64,000 nucleotides of DNA from Roseibium porphyridii (GTDB lineage: Bacteria > Pseudomonadota > Alphaproteobacteria > Rhizobiales > Stappiaceae), in NCBI RefSeq assembly GCF_026191725.2, contig NZ_CP120863.1:972001-1036000 (forward strand), given 5' to 3'. Under the pieces are notes generated by a model that was not told the origin of the DNA, made no database searches, and saw only the letters and a list, made by a program, of their open reading frames with translations. A program made the position numbers and the translations under genes. The stretch's first letter is position 1; every line of letters starts with the position of its first letter. Of this stretch, positions 1-10,286 are shown piece by piece.

Positions 1-1
1 A

Positions 2-124
2 GGCTATGGCGTCGAGCGTCCGGTGACGGATTGTGACGAAGTGGCCTGTCAGTCGCAAAATCGACGCGTCGTGGTCAATTTGCGTGAGGAGTATGACGAT
101 TCTGCACCTCAGGCGCGTCGATAA
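2..124 (+). CDS. OmpA-family protein, C-terminal end (partial)
   Basis: The reading frame is open from the window edge to a TAA at 122-124 and encodes about 40 residues. It carries the end of an OmpA-like peptidoglycan-binding domain: a GYGVERPV segment followed by QNRRVVVNL, matching the usual G-x-G-x-x-x-P and N-R-R-V-E-x motifs at the C-terminus of that domain. Such proteins sit in the outer membrane or periplasm and tether the envelope to the cell wall. Two cysteines lie between the motifs. The rest of the gene is outside the window, so its N-terminal architecture cannot be judged. Confidence 0.75.
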   Translation, partial: GYGVERPVTDCDEVACQSQNRRVVVNLREEYDDSAPQARR

Positions 125-167
125 GGCGCGTGCCTCAGATAAATAACAAAAATCTGTTTACCGCGAA

Positions 168-193
168 GGCAGAGGGCTGTAACGCTCTCTGCC
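168..193 (+). terminator. Hairpin between the OmpA-family gene and the LacI gene
   Basis: Ten-base arms (168-177 and 184-193, one G-U pair) flank a six-base loop. There is no T-run after it, so it is either a weak terminator or 3' end stabiliser of the OmpA-family transcript, or a structure in the leader of the LacI gene starting 30 bases later. Confidence 0.35.
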
Positions 194-223
194 ACTGCCG
201 CAGCGGTCACCTGAGAACAATAA

Positions 224-1315
224 ATGTCTGAAGACAACGGATCATCGTCTCCTACGCCGAACCTTCCGCCGAAACCCGGCAAGCGGCTGACACTGGGACA
301 TATCGCAGACCAGCTGGGCATTTCGACCGCGACGGTTTCGCTGGCGCTTCGTGACAGCCCGCTTGTCGCAGAAGAAACGCGTGAAAAGGTCAAGCAGACC
401 GCGCAGGAAATTGGTTATATCTACAATCGGTCGGCTGCGTCGCTCCGGACAGCGCGCAGTCAGATTGTCGGCGTGGCTGTCCATGACATTCTGAACCCGT
501 TTTTCGCCGAAGTCTTTTCCGCTCTCGAAGATGTTCTTGAAGAACAAGGACAGATGATCTTCATCTGCAATCACCGGGACGACGTGAAACGGCAACGGGC
601 GTTTGTGAACACGCTTTTGCAGCATCGCGCAGATGGATTGATCCTGTGCCCTTCGGTTGGCACCTCGGCTGAGGAGATCAATCGACTGGTGGACCAGGGT
701 ATACCCGTCACTCTTGTTGCTCGCGAGGTTCAGGGCGTCTGGGCTCCGTGTGTGCGTGGTGACGATTTGTCCGGGACTTTTCAAATCACCAGGCATCTGC
801 TTGCCCAGGGGCACAAGGATATCGCCATGATTGGCGGGCGCCGCGACAGTTCCACCGGCAAGTATCGAAACGCGGGATGGCGCAAGGCGATGAGTGAGGC
901 AGGGCTCGATCCAGACAGCCAGCTTGATCTGCCTGAGTTGATGACGCAGGCCGACGGACGTGCGGCCGTGTCCAAGGTTCTTGAAGTTCAGCAGCGGCCG
1001 ACGGCCATTGTCGGTTTCAATGACCTGGTTGCCTTCGGTCTGATGACGACCTTCCGTCGCGCCGGAATCGAGCCCGGACCGGATATTGCCGTGACGGGTT
1101 ATGACGATATCGACGGGGCTGATGCCCGGACACCTGCGCTGACATCCGTCAACAGCCAACCCGACAAGATCGGCAGACTGGCTGCCCTGACCCTGTTGCG
1201 GCAAATCGCTGGTGACCGCGTTCCCAACACGCCCATCGTGATTGAACCCGAACTCAAGGTTCGCGAGAGTTCTCCTCCTCCGGGTGTCCGCCTGGCTCAG
1301 AAATTGGCTGATTAG
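224..1315 (+). CDS. LacI-family transcriptional regulator
   Basis: The 363-residue protein has the standard LacI layout. A short proline-rich leader is followed by an N-terminal helix-turn-helix and hinge at about residues 22-75 (LGISTATVSLALR recognition region, then IGYIYNRSAASLR), and by a periplasmic-binding-protein-like ligand domain from about residue 84 to the end, including the family motif VTGYDDID. It is a cytoplasmic DNA-binding regulator, probably responding to a small sugar or related effector. The gene stands alone between the OmpA-family gene and a convergent BCCT transporter. It has its own terminator, so its target is not clear from context and the effector is unknown. Confidence 0.93.
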   Translation: MSEDNGSSSPTPNLPPKPGKRLTLGHIADQLGISTATVSLALRDSPLVAEETREKVKQTAQEIGYIYNRSAASLRTARSQIVGVAVHDILNPFFAEVFSALEDVLEEQGQMIFICNHRDDVKRQRAFVNTLLQHRADGLILCPSVGTSAEEINRLVDQGIPVTLVAREVQGVWAPCVRGDDLSGTFQITRHLLAQGHKDIAMIGGRRDSSTGKYRNAGWRKAMSEAGLDPDSQLDLPELMTQADGRAAVSKVLEVQQRPTAIVGFNDLVAFGLMTTFRRAGIEPGPDIAVTGYDDIDGADARTPALTSVNSQPDKIGRLAALTLLRQIAGDRVPNTPIVIEPELKVRESSPPPGVRLAQKLAD

Positions 1316-1345
1316 CCCCCAGATTTAGGGTCAATACGTCAAAAT

Positions 1346-1374
1346 GGGCGGCTGTAGCCGCCCTTTCATTTTTT
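1346..1374 (+). terminator. Rho-independent terminator of the LacI gene
   Basis: A perfect eight-base stem (GGGCGGCT at 1346-1353 with AGCCGCCC at 1356-1363) is followed by a T-rich tract to about 1374. It lies between the convergent LacI and BCCT genes and reads as a classical terminator on the plus strand. Confidence 0.85.
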
Positions 1375-1383
1375 CGACAACCA

Positions 1384-3024
1384 TCATCGCGGTTCGTCCA
1401 CTAGGCCTTTGAAAATGGCATAACAGGCGAGCAGGAGGACGATGGTGAAGGGAAAGCCCGTGGAGACCGCCATTGCCTGCAATGCGCCCAATCCTCCGCC
1501 GAGCAGCAGGGCGATCGCAACAAGGCCCTCAAAAGTGCACCAGAATACCCGCTGTGACACCGGCGCGTCGACCTTGCCTCCAGCGGTTATCGTGTCGATT
1601 ACCAGCGAGCCTGAATCGGACGAGGTAACGAAGAACACGATCACCAGAACAATGGCGATAAACGAGGTGATCGAAGCAAGTGGCAGGTCGGCGAGCATGC
1701 CGAAAAGCGAAAGCTCGGGACTGTAACTCGCAATCACGTATTGATGGACCTGACTGCCTTCAGGATCAGCCAGAACCTGTTCGATTGCGGTTTGGCCGAA
1801 CGCCGTCATCCAGATGACCGAAACGATGGTCGGAATGATCAGCACGCACACCACGAATTCCCGCACGGTTCTTCCCCGGCTGACACGGGCGATGAACATG
1901 CCGACGAAGGGCGACCAGGAAATCCACCAGGCCCAGTAAAAGGAGGTCCAGCCCTGACGAAAGCCGTCATCGTCTCTACCAAACGGCATCGAAAGAGGAA
2001 TGATCTCTTGCGCATATGAGGCGAGATTGGACACGAAACCCGATACCAGCGTCGCAGTCGGCCCTGCAAAGATCACGAAGAGGAGCAAAAGGGCCGCAAT
2101 CAGCATGTTGATTTCCGACAGTACCTTCACGCCGCCATCAAGGCCGCGCAAAACCGAAATCAGTGCAACTGCCGTTATGCCGATGATCAAGACGACCTGC
2201 GCCGTGTTGCTGATCGGAATTCCGAAAACGAAATCGAGGCCGGCATTCGCTTGCTGCGCACCGAAGCCCAAAGATGTCGCGAGCCCGAACAGGGTCGCGA
2301 AAACCGCCAGAATATCGATGATGTGCCCAGGCCATCCCCAGGTGCGCTCACCGAAAATCGGGTAAAAGACCGACCGCATTGTGAGCGGCAAACCCTTGTT
2401 GAATGAAAACAAGGCAAGAGCCAACGCGACAACGGCGTAGATCGCCCAAGGATGCAGTCCCCAGTGAAAGATTGTTGCCGCCATTCCCATGGCCTTTGCG
2501 GCGGCGACATTTTCTGCGATCAGATTTCCGTCGGCATCAAACGGAGCAGGCACGCCGACCGGTGAGGAAAAAGCCATGTGATAGACCGGCTCCAGAACAC
2601 CGAAAAACATCAGCCCGATGCCCATCCCTGCGGCGAACAACATGGCGAACCAACCGAAATAGCTGTAGTCGGGTTCCGCGTCCTTACCGCCTATACGCAC
2701 ATTGCCGAGCGGGGTGACGATAAGCGCGAGGCAGGCAACGACGAAGATGTTGCCGGAGATGATAAAGAACCAGTCCAGATTGGATGTCAGCCATTTGCGC
2801 AAAGCGTCAAACAGGGGGCCAACATCATTTTGAAAAGCCAGCGTGAGGAAGGTGAACGCGGCAATTGTCAGGCCGGACACCAGAAAGACCGGATTGTGAA
2901 TGTCCAGATTGAATGGGCCGACCTTGGCTTCAATATTGTCCTGGCCAATTTCATAGTCCGTGTCGATGATATTGGCATCGCCTTCAGGATTGCGGATGCC
3001 CTGGGATGTGTCGCTGTCGCTCAT
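1384..3024 (-). CDS. BCCT-family transporter (betaine/choline/carnitine type)
   Basis: The 546-residue integral membrane protein has about 12 hydrophobic segments. It carries the two BCCT signatures: the glycine-rich GMGIGL stretch at residues 133-138, followed by FFGVLEPVYH, and the tryptophan-rich WAWWISWSPFVG at 364-375. The family imports quaternary ammonium compounds such as glycine betaine, choline or DMSP, driven by sodium or proton gradients, mainly for osmoprotection or as nutrients. The N-terminal tail is long and acidic (about 40 residues) and the C-terminal tail is short, unlike osmosensing BetP. An AAGGAA ribosome site lies about eight bases before the ATG. It is convergent with the LacI gene. 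The substrate is not fixed by sequence alone. Confidence 0.95.
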   Translation of the reverse strand: MSDSDTSQGIRNPEGDANIIDTDYEIGQDNIEAKVGPFNLDIHNPVFLVSGLTIAAFTFLTLAFQNDVGPLFDALRKWLTSNLDWFFIISGNIFVVACLALIVTPLGNVRIGGKDAEPDYSYFGWFAMLFAAGMGIGLMFFGVLEPVYHMAFSSPVGVPAPFDADGNLIAENVAAAKAMGMAATIFHWGLHPWAIYAVVALALALFSFNKGLPLTMRSVFYPIFGERTWGWPGHIIDILAVFATLFGLATSLGFGAQQANAGLDFVFGIPISNTAQVVLIIGITAVALISVLRGLDGGVKVLSEINMLIAALLLLFVIFAGPTATLVSGFVSNLASYAQEIIPLSMPFGRDDDGFRQGWTSFYWAWWISWSPFVGMFIARVSRGRTVREFVVCVLIIPTIVSVIWMTAFGQTAIEQVLADPEGSQVHQYVIASYSPELSLFGMLADLPLASITSFIAIVLVIVFFVTSSDSGSLVIDTITAGGKVDAPVSQRVFWCTFEGLVAIALLLGGGLGALQAMAVSTGFPFTIVLLLACYAIFKGLVDEPR

Positions 3025-3585
3025 GGGCGCGTTCCTTGTGTTGGGTGAAAGGCGTTGTTTGACGTGGAATACGGCAATGCCATCGTGGCCGGAGTGGAAA
3101 TCATTGATTTAGGTCCAGATTCGACCGGCGTTGGAATAACAGTTCGCATTCGGGCCACTTTGTCCAGACCCGGAATTGCACCGGAGAATCGCATGGTACG
3201 AGCACCCTGGGTGCGTGTCGTATGACCGGATCCAATAAGACTGACCGCGTCACGGCAGATAGACCCTTTGGCTGCAACGCAAGGCTCTGCGGCCAGCGCT
3301 CTCGCCAATTTGGACGGGTATGTCAGATCGCAAAGGGCGTAAAGATGATCAATCAAAATTCCCTCCCTGATCTGCTCGATGAGAAACGATTGGAATACGC
3401 TCGAGAAGATCTTCCAGCGGTGGCCGCTATTTCGGAAATTTTGAAGTTTTTTTGGTTGGTCTTGGTGCGCTCCGCCACCGATCTAAATTACTGTGAAGCA
3501 GGCGGGGCGAGCAGTCAAATACGGCATCTGGAGATTGGAAGGCGACGCGGATCGGCGTGAGCCGGTTAAAGCTCGGAATGAGTGA
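3025..3585. other. Long intergenic region upstream of the BCCT gene
   Basis: This stretch of about 560 bases lies upstream of the BCCT gene and downstream of the diguanylate cyclase gene. Short open frames exist on both strands, but none has a ribosome site, recognisable domain or family-like composition. It must contain the BCCT promoter. A small AGCGG/CCGCT hairpin near 3413-3425 and a T-run near 3445 were noticed but are not convincing as a terminator or RNA gene. Nothing else is identified. Confidence 0.5.
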
Positions 3586-5760
3586 TCAGATTCTTGATGC
3601 CAGTGCTGAGTCCCTGCCGGATTGATAGGCAACGCACTTGTTCCGCCCGGAGGATTTGGCTTCGTAGAGCGCCGTATCGGCCTTTTGCATCAGCGTCGAG
3701 AATTCCACGTCTTCGCGTGATGCGGTTGCAAGCCCGAGACTGCAGGTTATCGTCTGCTTCACCCTGTCGAACTGGCATTCATTCACGATCTTCTCGCGCA
3801 GGCGTTCGCAAACCTGCATGGCGTCGTCCATGTCGGTTTCGTTGAGGATCATGCAGAATTCTTCCCCGCCGACCCGGCCGAACACGTCAACAGCGCGCAG
3901 TTCACTGCCGACCGTGTGGGCAAATCTCGCCAACACTTCGTCGCCGGTGGAATGACCATGCATATCGTTGATCTGCTTGAACTTGTCGATGTCGAGCATC
4001 ACCGCAGTAAACGGGCGCTTGGTTCGCCGGAAGCGCTGGATTTCCGTGTTGGCACGTTCAAGGAACGCACGTCGGTTCAAAATCTGGGTCAGATCATCGA
4101 TGCTGGCGACGCGTTCAAGACTGATTTTCGCATCCATGAGCGCCTGATGATCTCGTTGCCGGGCGATTTCGTGGCCTACCCAGTCGGCGAACTGACGTAT
4201 GATCTGAATGTCTTCCGGCGTGAAGTCGCGTGTTCTTTTCTCAGGCGCAGAAAAGTTGATCGTTCCGTGGACAACACCGTCGACCAGCAAAGGAGCGCCA
4301 ATATAGCTTTCCAGCGCAAAGATGCCGTAACAGGGGTGTTTCGCGAAAGGTGACTCTGCTGCATTCGACGTTGCGATCGGCTCATCGGCCGACAAGGCAA
4401 CCGTGCAGTAGGTGTCCTTAAGGTCAAAGGACGTTCCCGGGACGAGTTCGGCATTCGGACTTAGGGCGTGGGTGATCGTGTAGTGCTCGTCAATCACATG
4501 CGAGATGATGCCGAAGGGAAGATCGAAATGCTCACAGCCGAGCCTCAGGATTTCTGCGATCTTGTCTTCGTGTCCGAGTTCGCGCGTTGACGTTATCGCA
4601 TAGAGTTCAGCAAGCGTTCGTTCGGTTTTTTTCCGATCCGTAATATCGGTGACAAGCACCACGAGACCGTCCACTTCACCACTTTCATTGAGACGGGGCG
4701 TCGCCTCCAGAAAACACTCCCTGCTCACGCCATCCGGAAAGCTGAACCTTGCTTCATGGGTTACCTTGTCGCCTGCCAACGCATTTTGGAAAACCGTGCG
4801 AACGATTTCTCTTTCCTTCCAGGGCAATCTGTCCCGAAGCCGGGTTCCCAACAGTTCTTCCGGTGTTCCATTGAACCAACGGCAGCCGGTTTTGTTGATG
4901 AAAAGGCAGTTCCCGTCCTTGTCCGCTTCCGTGATGCTGGCCGACACATTATCCGCAATCAGCGACAGGTTCTTGTAGGCGCTTTCGGCCTGCGCTCTGG
5001 CTTCCTTCAATTCGGTGATATCCGCGCGAATACCGGCAATTCCCCCCGTGCGTGTGCGGGTCTCCGAGATCCTGATCCAGCGCCCGTCCTGCAGTTTCTG
5101 TTCAAGGACCTTGCCATCGGCTTTCTGGTGCCACTTCAGCCGCTCGCTGAGCCATTGCTCTTGCGGCAGGTCACCGGTGTCATATTGAGCCTTTCCGAGG
5201 CCAAATCTCAGGATGTCTTCGAACCGGTTGCCTGGAAACATTGCCGGAGCCGAATGGGCGTAAATGTCCCTGTAATTGTCATTGCAAAGGACGAGCCGGT
5301 CGTCGGCATCAAATATCGCAAACCCTTCCAGAATGGCGTCCAGTGCGTCTTCCAGTGTGAGGGCAATGTCGCTGAGTTTGCTTTCAAGTGCTTTGCGTTC
5401 ACTGATATCTCGGGCAATGAACAAGATGCCGGAGACATCCCGTTCGGCGTTGAACAAAGGTGCGCTGACAACTTCAACCGTTGTTTTCGACCCATCGCCA
5501 AGAACAAGGTCGATCGTGTGCGTTAGTTTGTGCTGTTTTTCTGACGGCCCCCGATAGAGATCTGCCATCTGTTCGAATTGGGTGGGGTCGGCGAAGAAGC
5601 GCTTGGTTTGAGAACCGATCAGCTCCGTCCTGTCGACGCGGAACAGTGTCTCCATCGCCTTGTTGACGAAGACGATGGTTCGTTCGGCATCGGTCACGAG
5701 CACGCACTCTTTCAGATCGCCAAACGACTGATCCAGATTCAGAGTTATGCTTTCGATCAT
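3586..5760 (-). CDS. Diguanylate cyclase with PAS, GAF and GGDEF domains
   Basis: The 724-residue soluble signalling protein has three PAS-type sensor regions (about residues 7-120, 135-255 and 262-380, each ending in the PAC-like D-I/D-R-K or similar), a GAF region (about 385-545) and a C-terminal GGDEF domain (about 555-715). The active-site loop reads GGEEF, a functional variant, so it should make cyclic di-GMP from two GTP. No EAL phosphodiesterase domain and no membrane segment are present, so it probably senses a cytoplasmic cue such as redox state or a ligand. The ATG at 5760 is preferred because a G-rich site precedes it. An in-frame TTG at 5805 would add 15 residues. Inputs and targets are unknown. 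Confidence 0.92.
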   Translation of the reverse strand: MIESITLNLDQSFGDLKECVLVTDAERTIVFVNKAMETLFRVDRTELIGSQTKRFFADPTQFEQMADLYRGPSEKQHKLTHTIDLVLGDGSKTTVEVVSAPLFNAERDVSGILFIARDISERKALESKLSDIALTLEDALDAILEGFAIFDADDRLVLCNDNYRDIYAHSAPAMFPGNRFEDILRFGLGKAQYDTGDLPQEQWLSERLKWHQKADGKVLEQKLQDGRWIRISETRTRTGGIAGIRADITELKEARAQAESAYKNLSLIADNVSASITEADKDGNCLFINKTGCRWFNGTPEELLGTRLRDRLPWKEREIVRTVFQNALAGDKVTHEARFSFPDGVSRECFLEATPRLNESGEVDGLVVLVTDITDRKKTERTLAELYAITSTRELGHEDKIAEILRLGCEHFDLPFGIISHVIDEHYTITHALSPNAELVPGTSFDLKDTYCTVALSADEPIATSNAAESPFAKHPCYGIFALESYIGAPLLVDGVVHGTINFSAPEKRTRDFTPEDIQIIRQFADWVGHEIARQRDHQALMDAKISLERVASIDDLTQILNRRAFLERANTEIQRFRRTKRPFTAVMLDIDKFKQINDMHGHSTGDEVLARFAHTVGSELRAVDVFGRVGGEEFCMILNETDMDDAMQVCERLREKIVNECQFDRVKQTITCSLGLATASREDVEFSTLMQKADTALYEAKSSGRNKCVAYQSGRDSALASRI

Positions 5761-5908
5761 CAATGCCCCCGTTCCACGCGAATACCTCGGGTTCGACGTT
5801 ATCAAGGGGATAAAAGTTTAAGAAATAGACTACGTAAAGGAAAATACCGCAGTTATTCAGAGATTTCTAAATTCAGTCGTGGGTGAGTATTTGTGATTAC
5901 ACAACCAA

Positions 5909-7090
5909 CTAAGGTTTTGAGTTGGTTTCTACATAGTCTTTGACCCGATCAAGCGCGATTTTGATGTTTTCGGTTGAATTTGCGTAGGACAACCGGACAT
6001 ATCCTTCACCCAGAATTCCGAAGTCCGGGCCTCCGATCGTGGCGACACCTACGTCCTCGAGAAGTGCAGATGCAAGCTCTTTCGCCTTCCAGCCGGTTTC
6101 TTGAATATTCGGGTAAGCGTAAAAGGCCCCTCGTGGGGTCCGGCATGTAATGCCGTCAATTGCATTCAGCCCGTTGACGATCACCGACCGCCTCGCATCG
6201 AACTGCGCGACCATGTCGATGACTGCGTCTTGAGGGCCCTCAAGTGCCGCCAGCGCGGCGTATTGGGTCGGCGCATTGACACAAGACCAGGCGTTGACCG
6301 CAAGTTTACGCGCCTTGTCGATCAGTTGTTCCGGCCAGAGCGAGAAGCCGATACGCCAGCCTGTCATGGCATAGGTTTTCGACCAGCCGTCAAGCAGGAT
6401 CAGGCGGTCACGCAATGACGGGAATTGCAGTAACGAAACATGTTCCATGCCATCATAGGTCATTTGAGAATAAATTTCGTCGGACAGAACCGCGACATTC
6501 GGGTGTTTTTCCAGGCCACTGACCAGTTTTTCGATCTCAGATCGCGGTGTTACACCACCCGTCGGGTTTGCCGGTGAATTCAAGATCAGCAAGCGTGTCT
6601 TGTCTGTGATCAGAGACAGCGTTTCTTCGGCTGAAAAAGCAAAGTCATTCTCTTCACGGATCGGCACCGGAACCGGGCGCGCACCTGTGAACTCGATCAT
6701 TGAGCGATAGATCGGGAAGCCGGGATCTGGATATAGGATCTCTGTGCCGGCTTCGCCAAACATCAGGATGGCCATATACATCGTGACCTTGCCGCCGGGC
6801 ACAATCAGGACTTGGCCAGGATCTGTTTCGGTTCCATGACGTTTTAGAAGGTCAGCCGAAACGGCCTCCCTCAGCGGCGCGATCCCCGTCGCCGGTGTGT
6901 ATCCGTGATGTCCGTCCTGCAGCGCCTTGATGGCGGCTTCGACAATGTGAGCCGGCGTTTTAAAGTCCGGCTGTCCGATGCCCAAATTGATGATGTCTCG
7001 GCCTTGACCGGTCAGCTCGGTTGCGCGAGCCAATACGGCGAAGGCATTTTCTTCGCCGATCCGGTCAAAGCCGGCAATTGTTTTCAGCAT
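5909..7090 (-). CDS. Class I/II pyridoxal-phosphate aminotransferase (AspB-like)
   Basis: The 393-residue protein has fold-type I aminotransferase hallmarks: GQPDF near residue 40, the NPTGG motif with Asn175, Asp204 and Tyr207 for the cofactor ring, the Schiff-base Lys238 in DGWSKTYAMTGWR, the phosphate-binding Arg246, and a C-terminal substrate-binding Arg in YVRLSYA. It should transfer amino groups between an amino acid and 2-oxoglutarate or pyruvate in the cytoplasm. The exact donor cannot be set from sequence. The start at 7090 is chosen because GGGAGA lies just upstream and the protein then begins like its family. A longer frame to 7213 adds 41 residues without family character. It is divergent from the COG0523 GTPase gene. 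Confidence 0.93.
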   Translation of the reverse strand: MLKTIAGFDRIGEENAFAVLARATELTGQGRDIINLGIGQPDFKTPAHIVEAAIKALQDGHHGYTPATGIAPLREAVSADLLKRHGTETDPGQVLIVPGGKVTMYMAILMFGEAGTEILYPDPGFPIYRSMIEFTGARPVPVPIREENDFAFSAEETLSLITDKTRLLILNSPANPTGGVTPRSEIEKLVSGLEKHPNVAVLSDEIYSQMTYDGMEHVSLLQFPSLRDRLILLDGWSKTYAMTGWRIGFSLWPEQLIDKARKLAVNAWSCVNAPTQYAALAALEGPQDAVIDMVAQFDARRSVIVNGLNAIDGITCRTPRGAFYAYPNIQETGWKAKELASALLEDVGVATIGGPDFGILGEGYVRLSYANSTENIKIALDRVKDYVETNSKP

Positions 7091-7248
7091 CGGGATCTCC
7101 CGTTTCAATCTGTCCTTCCAGCAAAGGTAGTGTCTTCTGCAAATCCTTGGAAAGGCGGCATGAGGGTGAATCGGTTCGGGTGAGTGGCGGAAATTTCGAG
7201 CAGGCTCTCCCATTGCGCCACGTATGTGCTTATATTCGCGGCCAAGAC

Positions 7249-7263
7249 GCCTGCTTCGCAGGC
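7249..7263 (+). other. Small hairpin in the leader of the COG0523 gene
   Basis: Perfect six-base arms GCCTGC and GCAGGC flank a TTC loop about 35 bases before the GTPase start codon. The role is unknown. No zinc-uptake-regulator (Zur) palindrome was recognised in this intergenic region. Confidence 0.3.
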
Positions 7264-7297
7264 TTGACCATCACTCCTCATTCCAGGAAGTTGCGCA

Positions 7298-8395
<1,098 letters not shown>

Positions 8396-8407
8396 GGATT
8401 CTCGATC

Positions 8408-9385
8408 TTGCCTACCGTAGCTCCCGTCGAGATCGACGGTTTTGTTGTTCGTGCCGGGTTTTTGAAAGACTGCGCTTATTTTGCGTCCGGCGAAGGCGAG
8501 ATTCTGCTGTCAGGCCAGGGCGAGACAAGGCTCCGGCCACACAAGGCCGGGTTGCTTGCAGCGGTGCCGAGCATTGACGGCAGCGCGTTGGTGACCTCCG
8601 GCGACGATGGATGCATTTATCAGTTTGGGTCGGATGGGACACCTGTCCTGGTCGCAGAACGCGCTCGAAAATGGATTGATCTCATCGCGACCGGGCCTTC
8701 CGGTGCGGTCGCTTTTGCAAGTGGGCGCACAGCCTGGGTCCACCTTGCTGACGGCAGAGAAAAAGAGTTCGCCCTTGAGCGTGCCGTGGGCGGTCTCGCG
8801 TTTGCGCCAAAAGGAATGCGGCTTGCCGTATCCAGATATGACGGTGCAACCATGTGGTGGGCGGGGACCGATGGAGATCCCGTCGAACTCAGTTGGAAGG
8901 GCGCACATCTCGGGATCAGCTTTTCGCCTGACGGCAAATACCTGGTTACGGCGATGCAGGAAAACGCCCTTCACGGTTGGCGTCTTTCAGACGCGCAAGA
9001 CATGCGCATGACCGGTTATCCTGCAAAGGTCAAATCCTTCAGTTGGTCGGCCAAGGGAAAATACCTTGCAACATCCGGTGCCAACGCTGCAATCCTGTGG
9101 CCTTTCTCTGGAAAGACCGGTCCAATGGGGCAGACGCCTCTACAACTGGGGACGCGTAACGAAACTCTTGTTAGCGCTGTTGCGTGCCACCCGGAAGAAG
9201 ATGTCGTTGCTGTTGGGTATCAGGACGGCATGATCATGATGATCCGGTTTGCGGACAAAGCCGAAGTTCAGCTGCGACGGCCCGGAAAAGGCCCCATTTC
9301 CACAATGGACTGGGACAAGGAAGGCAAAAGACTGGCCTTCGGAACCGAGGAAGCCGAAGCCGGATTGATTTCCTTGCAGGACTAA
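8408..9385 (+). CDS. WD40-repeat protein associated with the COG0523 GTPase
   Basis: The 325-residue protein without signal peptide is built of repeated beta-strand units with SPDGKYL, KGKYLATSG, KEGKRLAFG and similar segments, each ending in an aromatic or W-x-x position, consistent with a seven-bladed WD40 propeller. Such propellers are protein-interaction platforms, not enzymes. The start is a TTG at 8408, 12 bases after the GTPase stop, with GGATT-like purines just before it. There is no in-frame ATG near enough to keep the first blade. The tight spacing suggests that it works with the GTPase as a scaffold or client adaptor. This is inference from context. Confidence 0.85.
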   Translation: MPTVAPVEIDGFVVRAGFLKDCAYFASGEGEILLSGQGETRLRPHKAGLLAAVPSIDGSALVTSGDDGCIYQFGSDGTPVLVAERARKWIDLIATGPSGAVAFASGRTAWVHLADGREKEFALERAVGGLAFAPKGMRLAVSRYDGATMWWAGTDGDPVELSWKGAHLGISFSPDGKYLVTAMQENALHGWRLSDAQDMRMTGYPAKVKSFSWSAKGKYLATSGANAAILWPFSGKTGPMGQTPLQLGTRNETLVSAVACHPEEDVVAVGYQDGMIMMIRFADKAEVQLRRPGKGPISTMDWDKEGKRLAFGTEEAEAGLISLQD

Positions 9386-9419
9386 GCGAGCAAGCGCGCC
9401 TAGAGCTGGAGTGGCAGAA

Positions 9420-9929
9420 ATGATGCGTATCTTCATGCTGGTTGTCATGGTGATGAGCGGAACAGCCACTTCTCAATTGCCGGAATTCTCACAGCAGTAC
9501 CGGCAACGCCTTGGCGGTGCGATCGACGCGCTGGAAGAGATCCTTGCAGATTTCAACCGGGATGCGTCCGCGCACGGATTGACCTCCGCTGAAGCAATTG
9601 CGCGTCAACAGTCGTCTGAAGACCCCTTTGTACGTGCGCGTGGTGACAGTATGCTCAATGCGGAGATCCGGTTAAGCAGGCTCAAAGAGCAGGAAGTTGA
9701 TCTGCAAAATGCGGGGCCGATCGAACGGCTGGTGATTTTCACGCGCGGTTTTGATCCTCAACTCGCCCAGGCAACGGCGGAAGACTATGAGCCGGCCGTA
9801 CCGGTTACGACCGCAGGTTTTGCGAGTGCTGGTGTCGGTGCTCTCATCGGTTTTCTTGTGCTTCGTGTCCTTGCGGGCGTCCTGCGCCTCGGACGCCGTC
9901 GGAGGACGGTTTCCGATGAACGTGTCTAG
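9420..9929 (+). CDS. DUF2937 family membrane protein
   Basis: The 169-residue protein has a hydrophobic N-terminal segment, a conserved FSQQYRQRLGGAIDAL stretch right after it, a charged alpha-helical middle, and a second hydrophobic helix near residues 130-155 followed by a basic tail (RLGRRRR). This is the layout of DUF2937, a family of unknown function found mostly in alphaproteobacteria. Both ends probably lie in the cytoplasm with a periplasmic helical domain. ATG at 9420 has a CTGGAG site upstream; a GTG at 9411 is also in frame. It is 34 bases after the WD40 gene and may share its transcript. Function is not known. Confidence 0.8.
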   Translation: MMRIFMLVVMVMSGTATSQLPEFSQQYRQRLGGAIDALEEILADFNRDASAHGLTSAEAIARQQSSEDPFVRARGDSMLNAEIRLSRLKEQEVDLQNAGPIERLVIFTRGFDPQLAQATAEDYEPAVPVTTAGFASAGVGALIGFLVLRVLAGVLRLGRRRRTVSDERV

Positions 9930-9977
9930 GATACGCACCCGAGGCTTCCTGTAGCTGCAGTTCCCGTGCGCCTTTCC

Positions 9978-10286
9978 TTAGGGCGTCAACACAAAGGGGA
10001 AGGCGGCAGCTATCATCATTCCTGCGAACATCGCCCAGATTACGCTCCGCGACAGCGCCATCACGGCTACGGCAAGCAAGGTTGCGGTCACCGTCTTGAG
10101 GTCCGCGGTGACGAGATTTGACGCAACAAGTGCCGCGATCACCGATACGGAAAGCCCCTCCAAAAACCGCTCCGTTTTTGGGGTTAGGGTCACAAACGAC
10201 ATCAGGACGGCCCCTGAAATGCGGGTGGCGAAGGCCGCGGCAGCCAGGATCACCACGGCCAGGGCATAGGACCAATCATCTGTCAT
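9978..10286 (-). CDS. azlD: AzlD-type branched-chain amino acid exporter small subunit
   Basis: The 102-residue, very hydrophobic protein has three to four membrane segments and the AzlD-typical ATRISGAVLM region near the N-terminus. AzlD works with AzlC as a two-component exporter of branched-chain amino acids or analogues. The chosen ATG at 10286 overlaps the end of azlC by 11 bases, a translational-coupling arrangement. A longer frame adds nine residues inside azlC. It is the second gene of the azlCD operon and is convergent with the DUF2937 gene. Confidence 0.9.
   Translation of the reverse strand: MTDDWSYALAVVILAAAAFATRISGAVLMSFVTLTPKTERFLEGLSVSVIAALVASNLVTADLKTVTATLLAVAVMALSRSVIWAMFAGMMIAAAFPFVLTP

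Noticed and set aside
242..1204. Long minus-strand open frame opposite the first LacI gene
   Set aside because: It is the mirror of a clear LacI coding sequence, with no domain or ribosome site of its own.
3222..3560. 112-residue open frame in the gap before the BCCT gene
   Set aside because: No ribosome site, no recognisable domain and atypical composition; treated as non-coding.
7091..7297. Search for a Zur box before the COG0523 gene
   Set aside because: No AT-rich TGTTATA-type palindrome was present; only a small GC hairpin.
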